NCBI GenBank assembly: GCA_041740995.1
Contig: JBGSKY010000292.1
Location: 1-64,000 of the forward strand
Direction: 5' to 3'
Length of the DNA stretch: 64,000 nucleotides
Origin: JBGSKY01 sp041740995
GTDB taxonomy: Bacteria; Planctomycetota; Planctomycetia; Pirellulales; Pirellulaceae
Under the pieces are notes generated by a model. That model saw nothing but the letters and a program-made list of their open reading frames with translations. It did no database searches and had not been told where the DNA came from. Every line of letters begins with the position of its first letter. Within the stretch, counting starts at the first letter, position 1. Both the position numbers and the translations under genes were made by a program. Positions 26,793 through 36,401 of the stretch are shown one piece after another.

Positions 26793-29700
26793 ATGAAACG
26801 CAATCGCTTGATCGTCTCGTCATTTGTTGCTCTAAGCTTTGTCTTGGGCAGCTTCGCGACATCCACCTTTGCCGCGGAACCAAAACAAGTTGTACTGATC
26901 GCTGGAACTCCCAGCCATGGTTACGGTGCTCACGAACATCTCGCCGGCTGTCGGTTGCTCGCCAAAACGATCGAACAACGCGGATTTGACGTCAAATGCA
27001 CAGTCGTTCAGAACGGTTGGCCGGCTGATGAAAGCGTTCTTGATAGTGCCGACTCGATCGTCATGTATTGCGATGGCGGCGGCGGACATCCCGCAATAAG
27101 ACACCTCGATAAGCTTGGTCAGTTGATGGACCGCGGTGTTGGATTGGTCTGCTTGCACTATGCCGTGGAAGTTCCAACCGAACGCGGAGGCGCGGAGTTT
27201 CTGAAATGGCTAGGCGGTTATTTCGAGTCCAATTGGTCAGTCAATCCGCACTGGGTTGCCGATTTTAAATCTCTTCCCAAGCATCCAATCACAGCAGGCG
27301 TCGATGCATTTTCATCAAACGATGAATGGTACTTTCATATGCGATTTCCAGAGGATATGGCCGGCGTGACGCCGATCCTGACTGCTGTCGCACCCGAATC
27401 CACAATGACTCGTCCGGACGGTCCACACGAAGGCAATCCAGCGGTACGTGCTGCGGTCGCGAAAGGCGAACCGCAACATACCGCTTGGGCCTTCGAACGA
27501 TCCAACGGCGGCCGTTCATTCGGCTTCACCGGCGGTCATTACCATTGGAACTGGGCCCGCGCCGATTACTCGCAATTGGTCACTAACGCAATCGCTTGGA
27601 CAGCCAAAGCGGATGTAACGGATGTGAATGCAGCACAGTCCTTAACTGTAGAAGCGCTGATCGAAGGCCAAGACGAAGCGGTACCAGAGAACTTCAATCC
27701 GGCCGCGATTAAGAAAGAGTATTCATTGACCAGCGCGCCCGCGAAATCGCGCTCGGCCACGGCTTCAACTACCATCGTCGCTGGCAAAAAAACGCTTCAA
27801 GCGGCCTATCGCTCGCCGCTGATGGACACAACTATTTCTCGGCATCAAATTGACATTGATATTCCGGTCGTAGGTGCAAAGAAATTATTTTTGGTGGTCA
27901 CTGACGCAGGCAATGGTTTCAGTTGTGATTGGGCCGACTGGGTCAATCCAACGCTGGTGATGAACAATGGCCAACGGCAAAAACTGACCGATCAAAAGTG
28001 GGTTCGTGCGACGTCTGGCTATGGCCGAGCGAACGTGAACCAAAACTGCGATGGTGGGCCGCTAAAGATTAGAAACCAAACATTTGAAAACGGTATCGGT
28101 GTTCACGCGGACAGCATCGTCGAATACGACCTGCCGACCGATTGCAAGTCATTTGAGGTCATCGCAGGCTTGGATGAAGGCGGTACCAAACAAGCCGACG
28201 GTAAGCAAACATCGGTTCAGTTTTTTGTTTACCTCGATGAAATCCCGAAGACTTTTTCTGGCGGCAGTCAATCGGCAACAATGCAACGCGAACCTAAAAA
28301 TGCGGTCGCCGGCCTAGATGTATTTGAAGGGCTCCAAGCTCAACTGGCTGCTTCTGAACCGAAGCTAATGAGCCTGACGAATATCGACGTCGATCATCGC
28401 GGCCGCGTCTGGGCTTGTGAAGTGGTCAACTACCGCAAGCACAATGGCGAACGAGCTGAGGGCGATCGAATTCTGATTCTTGAAGATACCGATCAAGACG
28501 GAGTGATGGACACTGAAAAAGTGTTCTACCAAGGCAACGACATCAATTCGGCACTCGGCATTTGCGTGCTTGGAAATCGCGTTTTGGTCAGTGCGGCTCC
28601 CTACGTTTGGGAGTTTATCGACAATGACGGCGATGACAAACCGGACTCGAAAGTTGCTGTCTTCACCAAAACCGGCGATCCGCAGCACGATCATTCAGTC
28701 CATAGTTTTGTGATCGGTCCAGACAATCGACTCTATTTCAATTTTGGCAACACTGGCCATCAATTGTGCGACACCAATGGTCAGCCTTTCAAAGACCCGT
28801 GGGGACGAAATATCAACGATTCGGGTTCGCCGTATCGACAAGGTATGGCGTTCCGCTGCAACCAAGACTTCAGCAACATGGAAGTCGTTGGGCACAATTT
28901 CCGCAATAACTACGAGCTGGCTGTCGACTCGTTTGGTTCGATCTGGCAATCGGATAACGACGACGATGGAAACCGCGCGACGAGAATTAATTTCGTCATG
29001 GAATATGGCAACTACGGCTACACCGACGAAGCGACTGGCGACACTTGGCAGAAGTCGCGTACCAATATGGAAGCTGAAATTCCGCGACGCCATTGGCACC
29101 TGAATGATCCAGGCGTGATGCCAACGATGTTGATCACCGGTGCCGGTTCTCCGACCGGGATCACGGTATACGAAGGCAATTTGTTGCCCAAACCATTCCA
29201 AGACACCGTGATCCATTGCGACGCTGGACCGAATATCGTTCGCGGCTATCCAACCCAAGTTGATGGCGCTGGCTATTCAGCGTCGATTGTAAACCTGGTT
29301 GAAGGTTCACGCGACAAATGGTTTCGACCAGCCGATGTTTGCACCGCACCAGACGGTAGTCTCTTCATAAGCGATTGGTACGACCCAGGCGTCGGAGGTC
29401 ACTTGATGCAAGATACCGAACGTGGTCGCTTGTTCCGAGTCGCTCCGCCTGGTGCGAAGTACGAAATTCCAAACTACGATCTGGCGACCGTTTCTGGCGC
29501 TGTCGCAGCACTTCAGAATCCAAATAATTCGGTCCGTTTCTTGGCCATGCAAGCCTTGAAAAAATTCGGAGTGAAAGCCGAAGCAGATTTGGCGTCCTTG
29601 TTGAAATCTGACGATCCACGCATTGCGGCCCGAGCCCTTTGGATGCTGTCAGCTCAACCGACACTGGCGGGCAAGTACATTAAACAGATGAGTTCTAGCG

Positions 29701-30185
29701 ACAATTCAGATTTGCGAATCGCTGCGATCCGTTGCGGTCGTTTTGCGAAGCTACCTTACTCGCAATTTGTCGATCCAATGCTCCGCGACGCGAACCCACA
29801 AGCTCGCCGCGAACTGGCCGTCGCTCTACGCGAAGACTCCTCGGCAGAAATGCCCAGCCGTTGGACAACATTGGCACAACAATTCGATGGCAAGGATCGC
29901 TGGATGCTGGAAGCGCTTGGTGTTGCAGCGATCGATCGTTGGGACGATTGCTTGACGCAATTGCTTGCCAGCGACAAAACCGATCGGAATTCGACAGCGA
30001 CGGCGAAACTGATTTGGCGAAGCCGAGGCAGCAAGTCCAGTCAATGGATCGCTGAACTGCTCAAAAGCGAAAACATCGAACCGACCGAGATCGACGCGTT
30101 CTTTCGAGCACTCGATTTCCAAAAACCTGATGACCGCCAAAAAGCGTTGCTCGAACTATTAGACTTGGCCTCCAACCAAGAATAA
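26793..30185 (+). CDS. Secreted ThuA - NPCBM - PVC-type dehydrogenase - HEAT protein
   Basis: A 1130-aa secreted multidomain protein of a class typical of Planctomycetes and related phyla. Signal peptide (LIVSSFVALSFVLGSFATSTFAAE); ThuA-like domain (~residues 25-270, VVLIAGTPSHGYGAHEH, GGGGHP, HYAVEV, GGHYHWNW); NPCBM domain (~330-480, with GIGVHADSIVEYDLP); beta-propeller membrane-bound dehydrogenase domain (~500-900, DHRGRVWACEVVNYR, ILEDTDQDGVMDTEKVF, SIWQSDNDDDGNR, LFISDWYDPGVGGH); HEAT-like repeats (~930-1100). The cytochrome c domain that usually ends such proteins is absent and lies in the next ORF. ATG 26793 is chosen for the signal peptide; 26718 is an alternative. It is probably a periplasmic carbohydrate oxidation enzyme; the substrate is unknown. 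Confidence 0.85.
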   Translation: MKRNRLIVSSFVALSFVLGSFATSTFAAEPKQVVLIAGTPSHGYGAHEHLAGCRLLAKTIEQRGFDVKCTVVQNGWPADESVLDSADSIVMYCDGGGGHPAIRHLDKLGQLMDRGVGLVCLHYAVEVPTERGGAEFLKWLGGYFESNWSVNPHWVADFKSLPKHPITAGVDAFSSNDEWYFHMRFPEDMAGVTPILTAVAPESTMTRPDGPHEGNPAVRAAVAKGEPQHTAWAFERSNGGRSFGFTGGHYHWNWARADYSQLVTNAIAWTAKADVTDVNAAQSLTVEALIEGQDEAVPENFNPAAIKKEYSLTSAPAKSRSATASTTIVAGKKTLQAAYRSPLMDTTISRHQIDIDIPVVGAKKLFLVVTDAGNGFSCDWADWVNPTLVMNNGQRQKLTDQKWVRATSGYGRANVNQNCDGGPLKIRNQTFENGIGVHADSIVEYDLPTDCKSFEVIAGLDEGGTKQADGKQTSVQFFVYLDEIPKTFSGGSQSATMQREPKNAVAGLDVFEGLQAQLAASEPKLMSLTNIDVDHRGRVWACEVVNYRKHNGERAEGDRILILEDTDQDGVMDTEKVFYQGNDINSALGICVLGNRVLVSAAPYVWEFIDNDGDDKPDSKVAVFTKTGDPQHDHSVHSFVIGPDNRLYFNFGNTGHQLCDTNGQPFKDPWGRNINDSGSPYRQGMAFRCNQDFSNMEVVGHNFRNNYELAVDSFGSIWQSDNDDDGNRATRINFVMEYGNYGYTDEATGDTWQKSRTNMEAEIPRRHWHLNDPGVMPTMLITGAGSPTGITVYEGNLLPKPFQDTVIHCDAGPNIVRGYPTQVDGAGYSASIVNLVEGSRDKWFRPADVCTAPDGSLFISDWYDPGVGGHLMQDTERGRLFRVAPPGAKYEIPNYDLATVSGAVAALQNPNNSVRFLAMQALKKFGVKAEADLASLLKSDDPRIAARALWMLSAQPTLAGKYIKQMSSSDNSDLRIAAIRCGRFAKLPYSQFVDPMLRDANPQARRELAVALREDSSAEMPSRWTTLAQQFDGKDRWMLEALGVAAIDRWDDCLTQLLASDKTDRNSTATAKLIWRSRGSKSSQWIAELLKSENIEPTEIDAFFRALDFQKPDDRQKALLELLDLASNQE

Positions 30186-30195
30186 GCAAAAACCT

Positions 30196-30266
30196 TAGCG
30201 GAACGGCGCAAGCCGTCCGGTTCTTCTCGCGTGTCGAAGAACCGGACGGCTTGCGCCCTGCCGCTA
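30196..30266. repeat. Palindromic element family A, copy 2 (best conserved)
   Basis: Two 31-bp arms (30196-30226 and 30236-30266) that are complementary at 29 of 31 positions, with a 9-base loop. The arm starts tagcggaacggcgcaagc and ends ccggttcttc. It starts ten bases after the stop codon of the dehydrogenase ORF and lies before the cytochrome c ORF. Confidence 0.92.
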
Positions 30267-30340
30267 ATGCATTGCAACGAATGCTACTGAACGAACGTCA
30301 CGGCTGACTCAACCAAAACCATTTGACTTCCTAAATTTCC

Positions 30341-31501
30341 ATGAGCCAATCATCCATGCAATCGCCGACGAAAACTTTTGCCGCTTTGTTACTCGCATCG
30401 ATTAGTTGGACCAGCGCTCTTGCGGCCGAATCGCAAGTCGTTCGCGATCGAATCGTAACCGAAGCGGTCATGCGAGTCGCGGACCCAGAAGCGGCGCTGG
30501 CCAAACCAGCGGTTCGAGAATGCGTCAATCGATATGTCAGCAGCATGGGATCAGACCCGGCGCAGCTTGTGATCATTGAAAAATTAAAACTGACTGGCAT
30601 TGCTGACCATCTGATCGACGTCGCAATGCAGCTTGGCGATTCGTCGGATGGCTTGAAGGCCTTGGAACTGGCAATGAAAGATGGAGGCGTGAGCACTATT
30701 CGCCAATTGGCCTTGGTCAGCGAGACCGATGCGGACCTACAACGCCAAAATCAAGCTCAACGATTGACGCGAATCTTGTCGCTCAGCAATCGAGGGCCGG
30801 CGAGCAAGCTGCTGCAAGAAATTGTGAACAGCGGCGAATCGTCGTCAAGTCTGCGATTGATTGCCGCGACTGGTTTGGCTCGCAACACTGAAGGCCAACG
30901 CTTCTTGATTGATCTCGCCAGTAACAACAAGCTGTCGCCGGATGCGGCAACGATGGTCGCATCGACCCTCCGCGCCTCAAGCGACACCGACATCGCACAA
31001 TTGGCCGCCAAACTCTTCCCGGCATCAGCTTCGTCGGGCACGCCGTTGCAACCGATCGATGTATTAGTGAAGTCACGAGGCAACGTCGAAGAAGGCCACA
31101 AGCTCTTTACCTCGGTCGCAACCTGCTCCCAATGCCACATCGTCAATCAAGTCGGCAAGAATGTCGGCCCAGATTTGAGTGAGATCGGCGACAAACTAAC
31201 TCGCGAAGCGATGTATGTCGCGATTCTAAACCCAAGTGCTGGCATCTCGCATAACTACGAAGCGTACACTGCATTAACTAATGACGGAGCGGTAATCACA
31301 GGCTTGCTGGTTACCAAGAACGATGATGAATTGGTCCTTCGCGATAAAGAAGGGATCGAGCGAAAAATGGCTATGGATGATATTGAAGAATATAAGAAAC
31401 TCGAAACTTCTTTGATGCCAGCGAATCTTCAAGACCTTGTGCAACAACAAGGCTTAATCGACGTCGTGGAGTACATGACAACGCTCAAGAAAAAGCAGTA
31501 G
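30341..31501 (+). CDS. Secreted HEAT-like / PVC-type cytochrome c protein (partner of the preceding ORF)
   Basis: 386 aa: signal peptide (FAALLLASISWTSALAAE), an alpha-helical repeat region (~residues 30-245) and a C-terminal c-type haem domain with the CxxCH motif CSQCH at residue ~262, followed by GKNVGPDLSEIGDKLTRE and a distal Met (MPANLQDLVQ). This haem module (NPSAGISHNYEAYTALTNDG) is what usually terminates the dehydrogenase-HEAT protein encoded just upstream. The two ORFs are 155 bases apart with a palindromic repeat between them; the second has its own signal peptide. The pair probably works as a periplasmic dehydrogenase with its electron acceptor. Confidence 0.85.
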   Translation: MSQSSMQSPTKTFAALLLASISWTSALAAESQVVRDRIVTEAVMRVADPEAALAKPAVRECVNRYVSSMGSDPAQLVIIEKLKLTGIADHLIDVAMQLGDSSDGLKALELAMKDGGVSTIRQLALVSETDADLQRQNQAQRLTRILSLSNRGPASKLLQEIVNSGESSSSLRLIAATGLARNTEGQRFLIDLASNNKLSPDAATMVASTLRASSDTDIAQLAAKLFPASASSGTPLQPIDVLVKSRGNVEEGHKLFTSVATCSQCHIVNQVGKNVGPDLSEIGDKLTREAMYVAILNPSAGISHNYEAYTALTNDGAVITGLLVTKNDDELVLRDKEGIERKMAMDDIEEYKKLETSLMPANLQDLVQQQGLIDVVEYMTTLKKKQ

Positions 31502-31772
31502 CTTTCTCTCGCCGAGTCGCGCTATTTGCTAGCCCCAAACAATCAGCCGCAATGTGGTAGCGTCAGGTTTCCACGGCTTGCAACTTCTCCTGTTACAAGC
31601 CCGCTGGCTTGGTCTTCTCTGCTTTTGGAAGCCTGCAGACTCTGGGTAAGATCTAACGATCATTCTAATCGTTTGCATTGCAACGGCGGCCAGCGACCGA
31701 TAATGACTTAGGTCGATGTGCGTTTGTATCGACAGGCAAGATGCCTTTCTGACGTCAATGGAAGACTTCACA

Positions 31773-32756
31773 ATGAGCTGCCGTCGCAGTCAATTTCTCC
31801 TGATCGCTGGCTTGATCGCGATCACTTCGCAAACCACCTTTTCTATCGCTCAGCAAGCGACCCAGATCATCATTCCCGGCTCCGGAACGCAACTGACACA
31901 AGTGGGAGACGATTTTGAAGACCCAAGCTGGGCGTTCATTCCCAACGGAGCCAAGAGCAGCGAAGAAATCGACAAACAAGAACGATTGCCGTTGGGCAAA
32001 TCAAATAACGGTCGTTGGTACGAAGGCGCCAAACGCGGTTATCCCGATGTTTGCAAACGTGTACCAACGCCACCCGGCGGATTGATCGGCAGCACCGGTT
32101 CGATGTTGTTGCAAACCAAATATACCGGCGTCCCAGGGCGAATCAGCAACGAGGTTCAACAAGACGACTTCATTTGTAACGTTCAGTATCGAGTTGGCGG
32201 CGCGTTGTCCGTTTCTCAATGTCCTAGCTTCACGACCCGCGTTTACATGCCACCGCTTGAGGAATGGGAGAATCGCAGCGGCCCGCACTTCGCATTCCGC
32301 AGTGCGATTGAGACAACGAAAATGGAGAAGGGCAAATTTCTGTTTTCCGGTTCCCACGAAGAAAATGAAGTCTACTGGCCAGGTCTGTTCGTGCTGATGG
32401 ATTTCCGCAAAAACGAAGCTGGCCAAAACGAACGCTACGCATATTTCCGAGTCCGCGCCGATCGCAACGGCGGCGACTTCCGAGGGCCAGACATTGCCGT
32501 TACAGGTTGGTGGACGTTAGGTCTATCGTTTTCTTCAGACGGGATTGTGCATTACTTCGCACATCCTGGCGTGCAGGATTTAACTCGCGAAGACTATATA
32601 GCATCAACGATGCCTTATGGTTATCGCTGCGAGCGGATCCGAACGTTCTTTTACAATTCAATCAACCGCGAAGACGGTCGAACTTGGAGCACGCCTTTCA
32701 TCGTAGACGACCCGAAAGTCTTTGTGCTCTACATGGGTCGCACAGCCAGCCGGTAG
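31773..32756 (+). CDS. Secreted protein of unknown function
   Basis: About 327 aa from ATG 31773 (ggaag eight bases before); ATG 31758 is an in-frame alternative. Signal peptide (FLLIAGLIAITSQTTFSIAQ) and a mature part with an early acidic DDFEDPSWAF motif, Cys residues at DVCKRVPTPPGG, FICNVQYR and SVSQCPSF, and a Trp/Tyr-rich beta-like C-terminal half (GPHFAFRSAIETT, VYWPGLFVLMDFR, GWWTLGLSFSSDG). It looks like a planctomycete-specific secreted beta-sandwich, possibly carbohydrate-binding; no catalytic motif is recognised. Confidence 0.75.
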   Translation: MSCRRSQFLLIAGLIAITSQTTFSIAQQATQIIIPGSGTQLTQVGDDFEDPSWAFIPNGAKSSEEIDKQERLPLGKSNNGRWYEGAKRGYPDVCKRVPTPPGGLIGSTGSMLLQTKYTGVPGRISNEVQQDDFICNVQYRVGGALSVSQCPSFTTRVYMPPLEEWENRSGPHFAFRSAIETTKMEKGKFLFSGSHEENEVYWPGLFVLMDFRKNEAGQNERYAYFRVRADRNGGDFRGPDIAVTGWWTLGLSFSSDGIVHYFAHPGVQDLTREDYIASTMPYGYRCERIRTFFYNSINREDGRTWSTPFIVDDPKVFVLYMGRTASR

Positions 32757-32781
32757 TCGCCCACGCCGCTAGCGACAACAT

Positions 32782-32868
32782 TAACGGTACGGGCGCGAGC
32801 CCTCCGGTCCTTATGACGACGCATACGTTTACTTGCCGAAGAACCGGACGGCTGGCGCCGTGCCGCTA
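32782..32868. repeat. Palindromic element family A, copy 3 (diverged, longer loop)
   Basis: 87 bp: left arm taacggtacgggcgcgagcc then ctccggtcc; right arm gaagaaccggacggctggcg ending gccgcta. Arms are more diverged than in copy 2 and the loop is longer (~25 bases). It lies between convergent genes. Confidence 0.82.
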
Positions 32869-32930
32869 ATGCTGTTCATTAGTGCGAATCCCAAGTGGCA
32901 GCAAGTCAGCCATAGGTCTCGAATCTCGCG

Positions 32931-35900
32931 TTACCCAACGATTTCCAGCGTGCTGCATCCGCCGTGCAATTTCCGGACGACGATTTTCGCCCGAATGCGC
33001 TCCTTGAGCAATTCGACGTGCGAAATGATGCCGATCGTCTTGTTTGCCGCACGCAACGACTCCAGCGCCGCGATCGCGACGTCTAGCGTGTCGGGGTCGA
33101 GTGTACCGAAGCCTTCATCGATAAACAGAGAATCGATCTGCACGCTTGAACCGGACAGCTCCGACAATCCCAATGCAAGGGCAAGCGAAACCAAAAAGCT
33201 CTCGCCTCCGCTTAAGGAAGCCATCGGCCTCACTGCGTCGGCTTGATGCAGATCGCAAATGCTTAAGTCCAGCGATCCTGCGTCGGCCCGCTGCAAAACA
33301 TAGCGATCATTGAATCGTTCCAAATGCACATTCGCGTTCTGGATCAAATAGTCGAGCACCAATCCCTGCGCGAAACGTCGAAACGGCTTCCCATCGGCCC
33401 CGCCAATCAACTGGCTTAGCAGCCGCCGCGTCTCCAGTTTCGCTCGCTCAGCCGCCAAATGCTCACGACCAGACTGCTGTTTCGCGCGATTAACCTGGTC
33501 CATGTCTAATCGCTCACGAATGCGGCTTGCCATGTCTTTCAGGCCATCGATTCTCGAATTCAATTCTGCGGCATTGGATTCCAAGTCCGCAAGCGTTTGC
33601 ACCTCATCGGCCGGCAAAGTTTGCTCGACGGCGATCGCATCGAGCAACGGTTGTAGCTCAGAAACTTTCGCCTTTTGCAAAGTTGCGTTGTCTTGCAGCG
33701 ACTGTTGCAAACGCTGATGAGCGGCTTTCAAATCAGCCCGCACCGCGTCATCCAATATCGCGGCTTGTAAATCATCGATCGATTCAAACGCTGTTTCTAG
33801 CAATCGATCGCTCAATGCCGCGTGGGACGAATCGAACTTGCGTTGCGCTTCGAATGTCGTCTTTTGCTGCAATTCAAAACGTAGGCGCGCTTCGGAGAGA
33901 ACTTTCTCCAAGCGGTCCAGCTCACGAGCCACCGAATCGCAATCTTTAAGATCGACTTGTTCCGGTGCAGCGTCTTGTTCTAGCAGACTGTTACTCGTAA
34001 GTCGTAAATCAACTTTCGCAAGCGAATGAAATTGGCTCTGTAAATCGCGGACCGATTGTGTTGCACGATCTTTCAATTTGCTGATATTTTCCAGCTCTTT
34101 TCGATGTTCTTGGAAGGTCTGAAGCTCTTGCTGCAATTTCGCGAGCATCATTGCTACGTCATTATTTGTAGAATCGATGCCAGTCCAATCCGCCGCCGTC
34201 GCGCAGAATGCGGCTTGCGTTTCCTCGCAACGTGTTTTCGAGCGTAAGATTTTCTCGTCAAGTTCGGACTGCTTCTTTGCATTTTTCTTCCGTGTCTGGC
34301 TGATCGATTCCAGCGACGTTTTGCTGTTAGACAATTCGTTTTGGCAAGCGTCGTCGGCCTTTGTCAATTGCGACATCGTCTGTTCGGCATCGATTCGCTG
34401 TTTCTGACGAACTTCCAAGGCAGCGATCCGCTCGTGCATTGTTGTTCCAACCGCCGAGATGTTCGCCAGCGTGATTGGTTCCTCGATGGATAGCTCACGA
34501 GCGATTTCGCAGACGAGCTGATCTTGCTGCTCAAGTTTGTTGCGAGTCAGTTTCAATGAATCGTTGATCGTCGTCGCTTTATCCCGCGTAGATTGTTGCA
34601 GCAGAGAAAGTCCGCGTTGCTGGTCGAGCAAGTTTTCAAGCTGCTTCTTGGCTGACTTCAGTTTCGTCGCTTGTTCATCTTCGTCAGGCAAACCAGCGTC
34701 GTCCGTTGCAAATGGATGCTCGAGCGAACCGCACAACGGGCACGCGTGTTCGGACAGCAATTGGCTGCGGTGCTGCTCCAAGCTCTTAATCAGCGCCGAC
34801 TGACGGGCGACAGTTTCCAACGCAACGACGGTCGCCCGCTGCAGCCCCAGCGTTTCGTCGATCTTGTCCAACGATATCTCCAACTCTGCGGCTCGCAAAT
34901 TGGTATCCGCCGCCGATTTTTCCAACTTTTCTAATTCGCCCTTCAGTTGCAATTGCGATTCGGCGGCTGTCTGCGCTTCGATAAGTCGAATTGACTGTTG
35001 CCGCAGCGATTGCAGTTCGTCCAGCATCGCTTGCCACGTCTGCGAACCGAATTCGCGAGTCATCGCTTCGGTTGCCATACGGACTTTTTTCGAAGCTGCT
35101 TCTGCATTCGCGATTGCTATCTCTAATCGCTTCTGTGCATCAATTTGTACTTGTTCTGATTCGATCGACTCCCGATTCAAGCTATCAATCTGTTCAAGCA
35201 GCCCAGTGGAAACTCGCTGCTCAAGTTGCAATTCTGTCGCAAGCTGAACCAACGTCGGTAGGCGCATCTCTATCGACGCCAGCGAATCGTGCTCGGCTAG
35301 CCAGGTTTGAACCGTCGCCGCATCGTGAGTTAGTTGCTCCAATTCTTGTTGTAAAGCGTTTTGACGGTCGTCGAGTGATTTTTTCTGCAACGCGGTCCAA
35401 GCTCGCATTTGCTGGACGGACGTTTCAAGTTGTGCTTTCGTCGATGTTAGATCGGATTCCAACTTTCCTAGTTGGATGTCTTGCTGGCGGAGCTCCTCTT
35501 GCAACCGCTGTGTGTGTGTCAGCTCGCTCTGGAAGACGGCTGCCGATTCGGCGCGGGCCAGCAACGCGAACTTCGGTGCAAGTGCTTGTTCTTGGCCATT
35601 TAGGTCAATTTGTACACGTTGCAATGCGGCAATTTCGCTTTGGAGTTTGTCGATCGAACGCAAACGATTCATGCGCAAATTGAGTGCGGCGAGTTGCTGT
35701 GTTTGCTCATCTTGTGATTTTGAAAGTGCCGCAACTTCCGCTTCTTCTGCTGCGATTGCTTCGTCGCTCAGCAATTCAATTGCGGCCAAGCCTGCTTCTT
35801 TTTTTGCGAGTTCCGTTTCGCTATCTTTGAATCGTCGGAAGGCTGACTCACTAATTTGCGAGTAGATCGACGTGTTGGTCAGGCTTTCCAGCAGCGCGGC

Positions 35901-36401
35901 GCGCTCGTCTTCTTTGGCCCGCAGGAACTTCGCGAACTCGCCCTGCGCCAACATTACCGATCGGAAAAAGCGGTCTGCATCCAGGCCAATGAGGCTTTCA
36001 ATCAAGTCGCTGCAAGTCTTCGTTTTCGACGCCAACTCCTTACCCTGGGCATCGTAAACAAATCGTTTGGCTTGCTGGAACGCCCCATCAGATTTCTTGC
36101 GAGCCCGCGTCAAACTCCACGATGCTCGATAGACCTTCCGATCGATTTCGAATTCGACTTCCGCCATCGACTCCCCCGCCCCACGGCTCATCATGTCCGT
36201 TGGCGACGGCGTTGAGTCGTACCGAGCGGCCCGACCGAACAATGCCAGCGTGATTGCATCGAGGATCGTCGATTTGCCCGCACCGGTTGGTCCAGTGATT
36301 GCAAAGATCCCCGAACTGGCCAGCGGACCGTTGACGAAATCGACTTCGTGGCTGCCACGCAGTGAATTGAGGTTGGAGAAGGCGACGCGATGAATCCTCA
36401 T
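32931..36401 (-). CDS. sbcC: Exonuclease subunit SbcC (Rad50-like ATPase)
   Basis: The SMC-like partner of the SbcD nuclease, which opens DNA hairpins and processes double-strand ends. 1156 aa: N-terminal ABC half with Walker A GPTGAGKST, a Q-loop/MSRGAGESMAEVEFE region, two long coiled coils, a zinc hook CPLCGSLEHP near residue 554, and a C-terminal half with signature SLSGGESFLVSLALALGLS and Walker B DSLFIDEGFGTLD. The start codon overlaps the sbcD stop by four bases (ATGA), so the two are translationally coupled. Hairpin-cleaving SbcCD is notable in a genome rich in palindromes. Confidence 0.96.
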   Translation of the reverse strand: MRIHRVAFSNLNSLRGSHEVDFVNGPLASSGIFAITGPTGAGKSTILDAITLALFGRAARYDSTPSPTDMMSRGAGESMAEVEFEIDRKVYRASWSLTRARKKSDGAFQQAKRFVYDAQGKELASKTKTCSDLIESLIGLDADRFFRSVMLAQGEFAKFLRAKEDERAALLESLTNTSIYSQISESAFRRFKDSETELAKKEAGLAAIELLSDEAIAAEEAEVAALSKSQDEQTQQLAALNLRMNRLRSIDKLQSEIAALQRVQIDLNGQEQALAPKFALLARAESAAVFQSELTHTQRLQEELRQQDIQLGKLESDLTSTKAQLETSVQQMRAWTALQKKSLDDRQNALQQELEQLTHDAATVQTWLAEHDSLASIEMRLPTLVQLATELQLEQRVSTGLLEQIDSLNRESIESEQVQIDAQKRLEIAIANAEAASKKVRMATEAMTREFGSQTWQAMLDELQSLRQQSIRLIEAQTAAESQLQLKGELEKLEKSAADTNLRAAELEISLDKIDETLGLQRATVVALETVARQSALIKSLEQHRSQLLSEHACPLCGSLEHPFATDDAGLPDEDEQATKLKSAKKQLENLLDQQRGLSLLQQSTRDKATTINDSLKLTRNKLEQQDQLVCEIARELSIEEPITLANISAVGTTMHERIAALEVRQKQRIDAEQTMSQLTKADDACQNELSNSKTSLESISQTRKKNAKKQSELDEKILRSKTRCEETQAAFCATAADWTGIDSTNNDVAMMLAKLQQELQTFQEHRKELENISKLKDRATQSVRDLQSQFHSLAKVDLRLTSNSLLEQDAAPEQVDLKDCDSVARELDRLEKVLSEARLRFELQQKTTFEAQRKFDSSHAALSDRLLETAFESIDDLQAAILDDAVRADLKAAHQRLQQSLQDNATLQKAKVSELQPLLDAIAVEQTLPADEVQTLADLESNAAELNSRIDGLKDMASRIRERLDMDQVNRAKQQSGREHLAAERAKLETRRLLSQLIGGADGKPFRRFAQGLVLDYLIQNANVHLERFNDRYVLQRADAGSLDLSICDLHQADAVRPMASLSGGESFLVSLALALGLSELSGSSVQIDSLFIDEGFGTLDPDTLDVAIAALESLRAANKTIGIISHVELLKERIRAKIVVRKLHGGCSTLEIVG

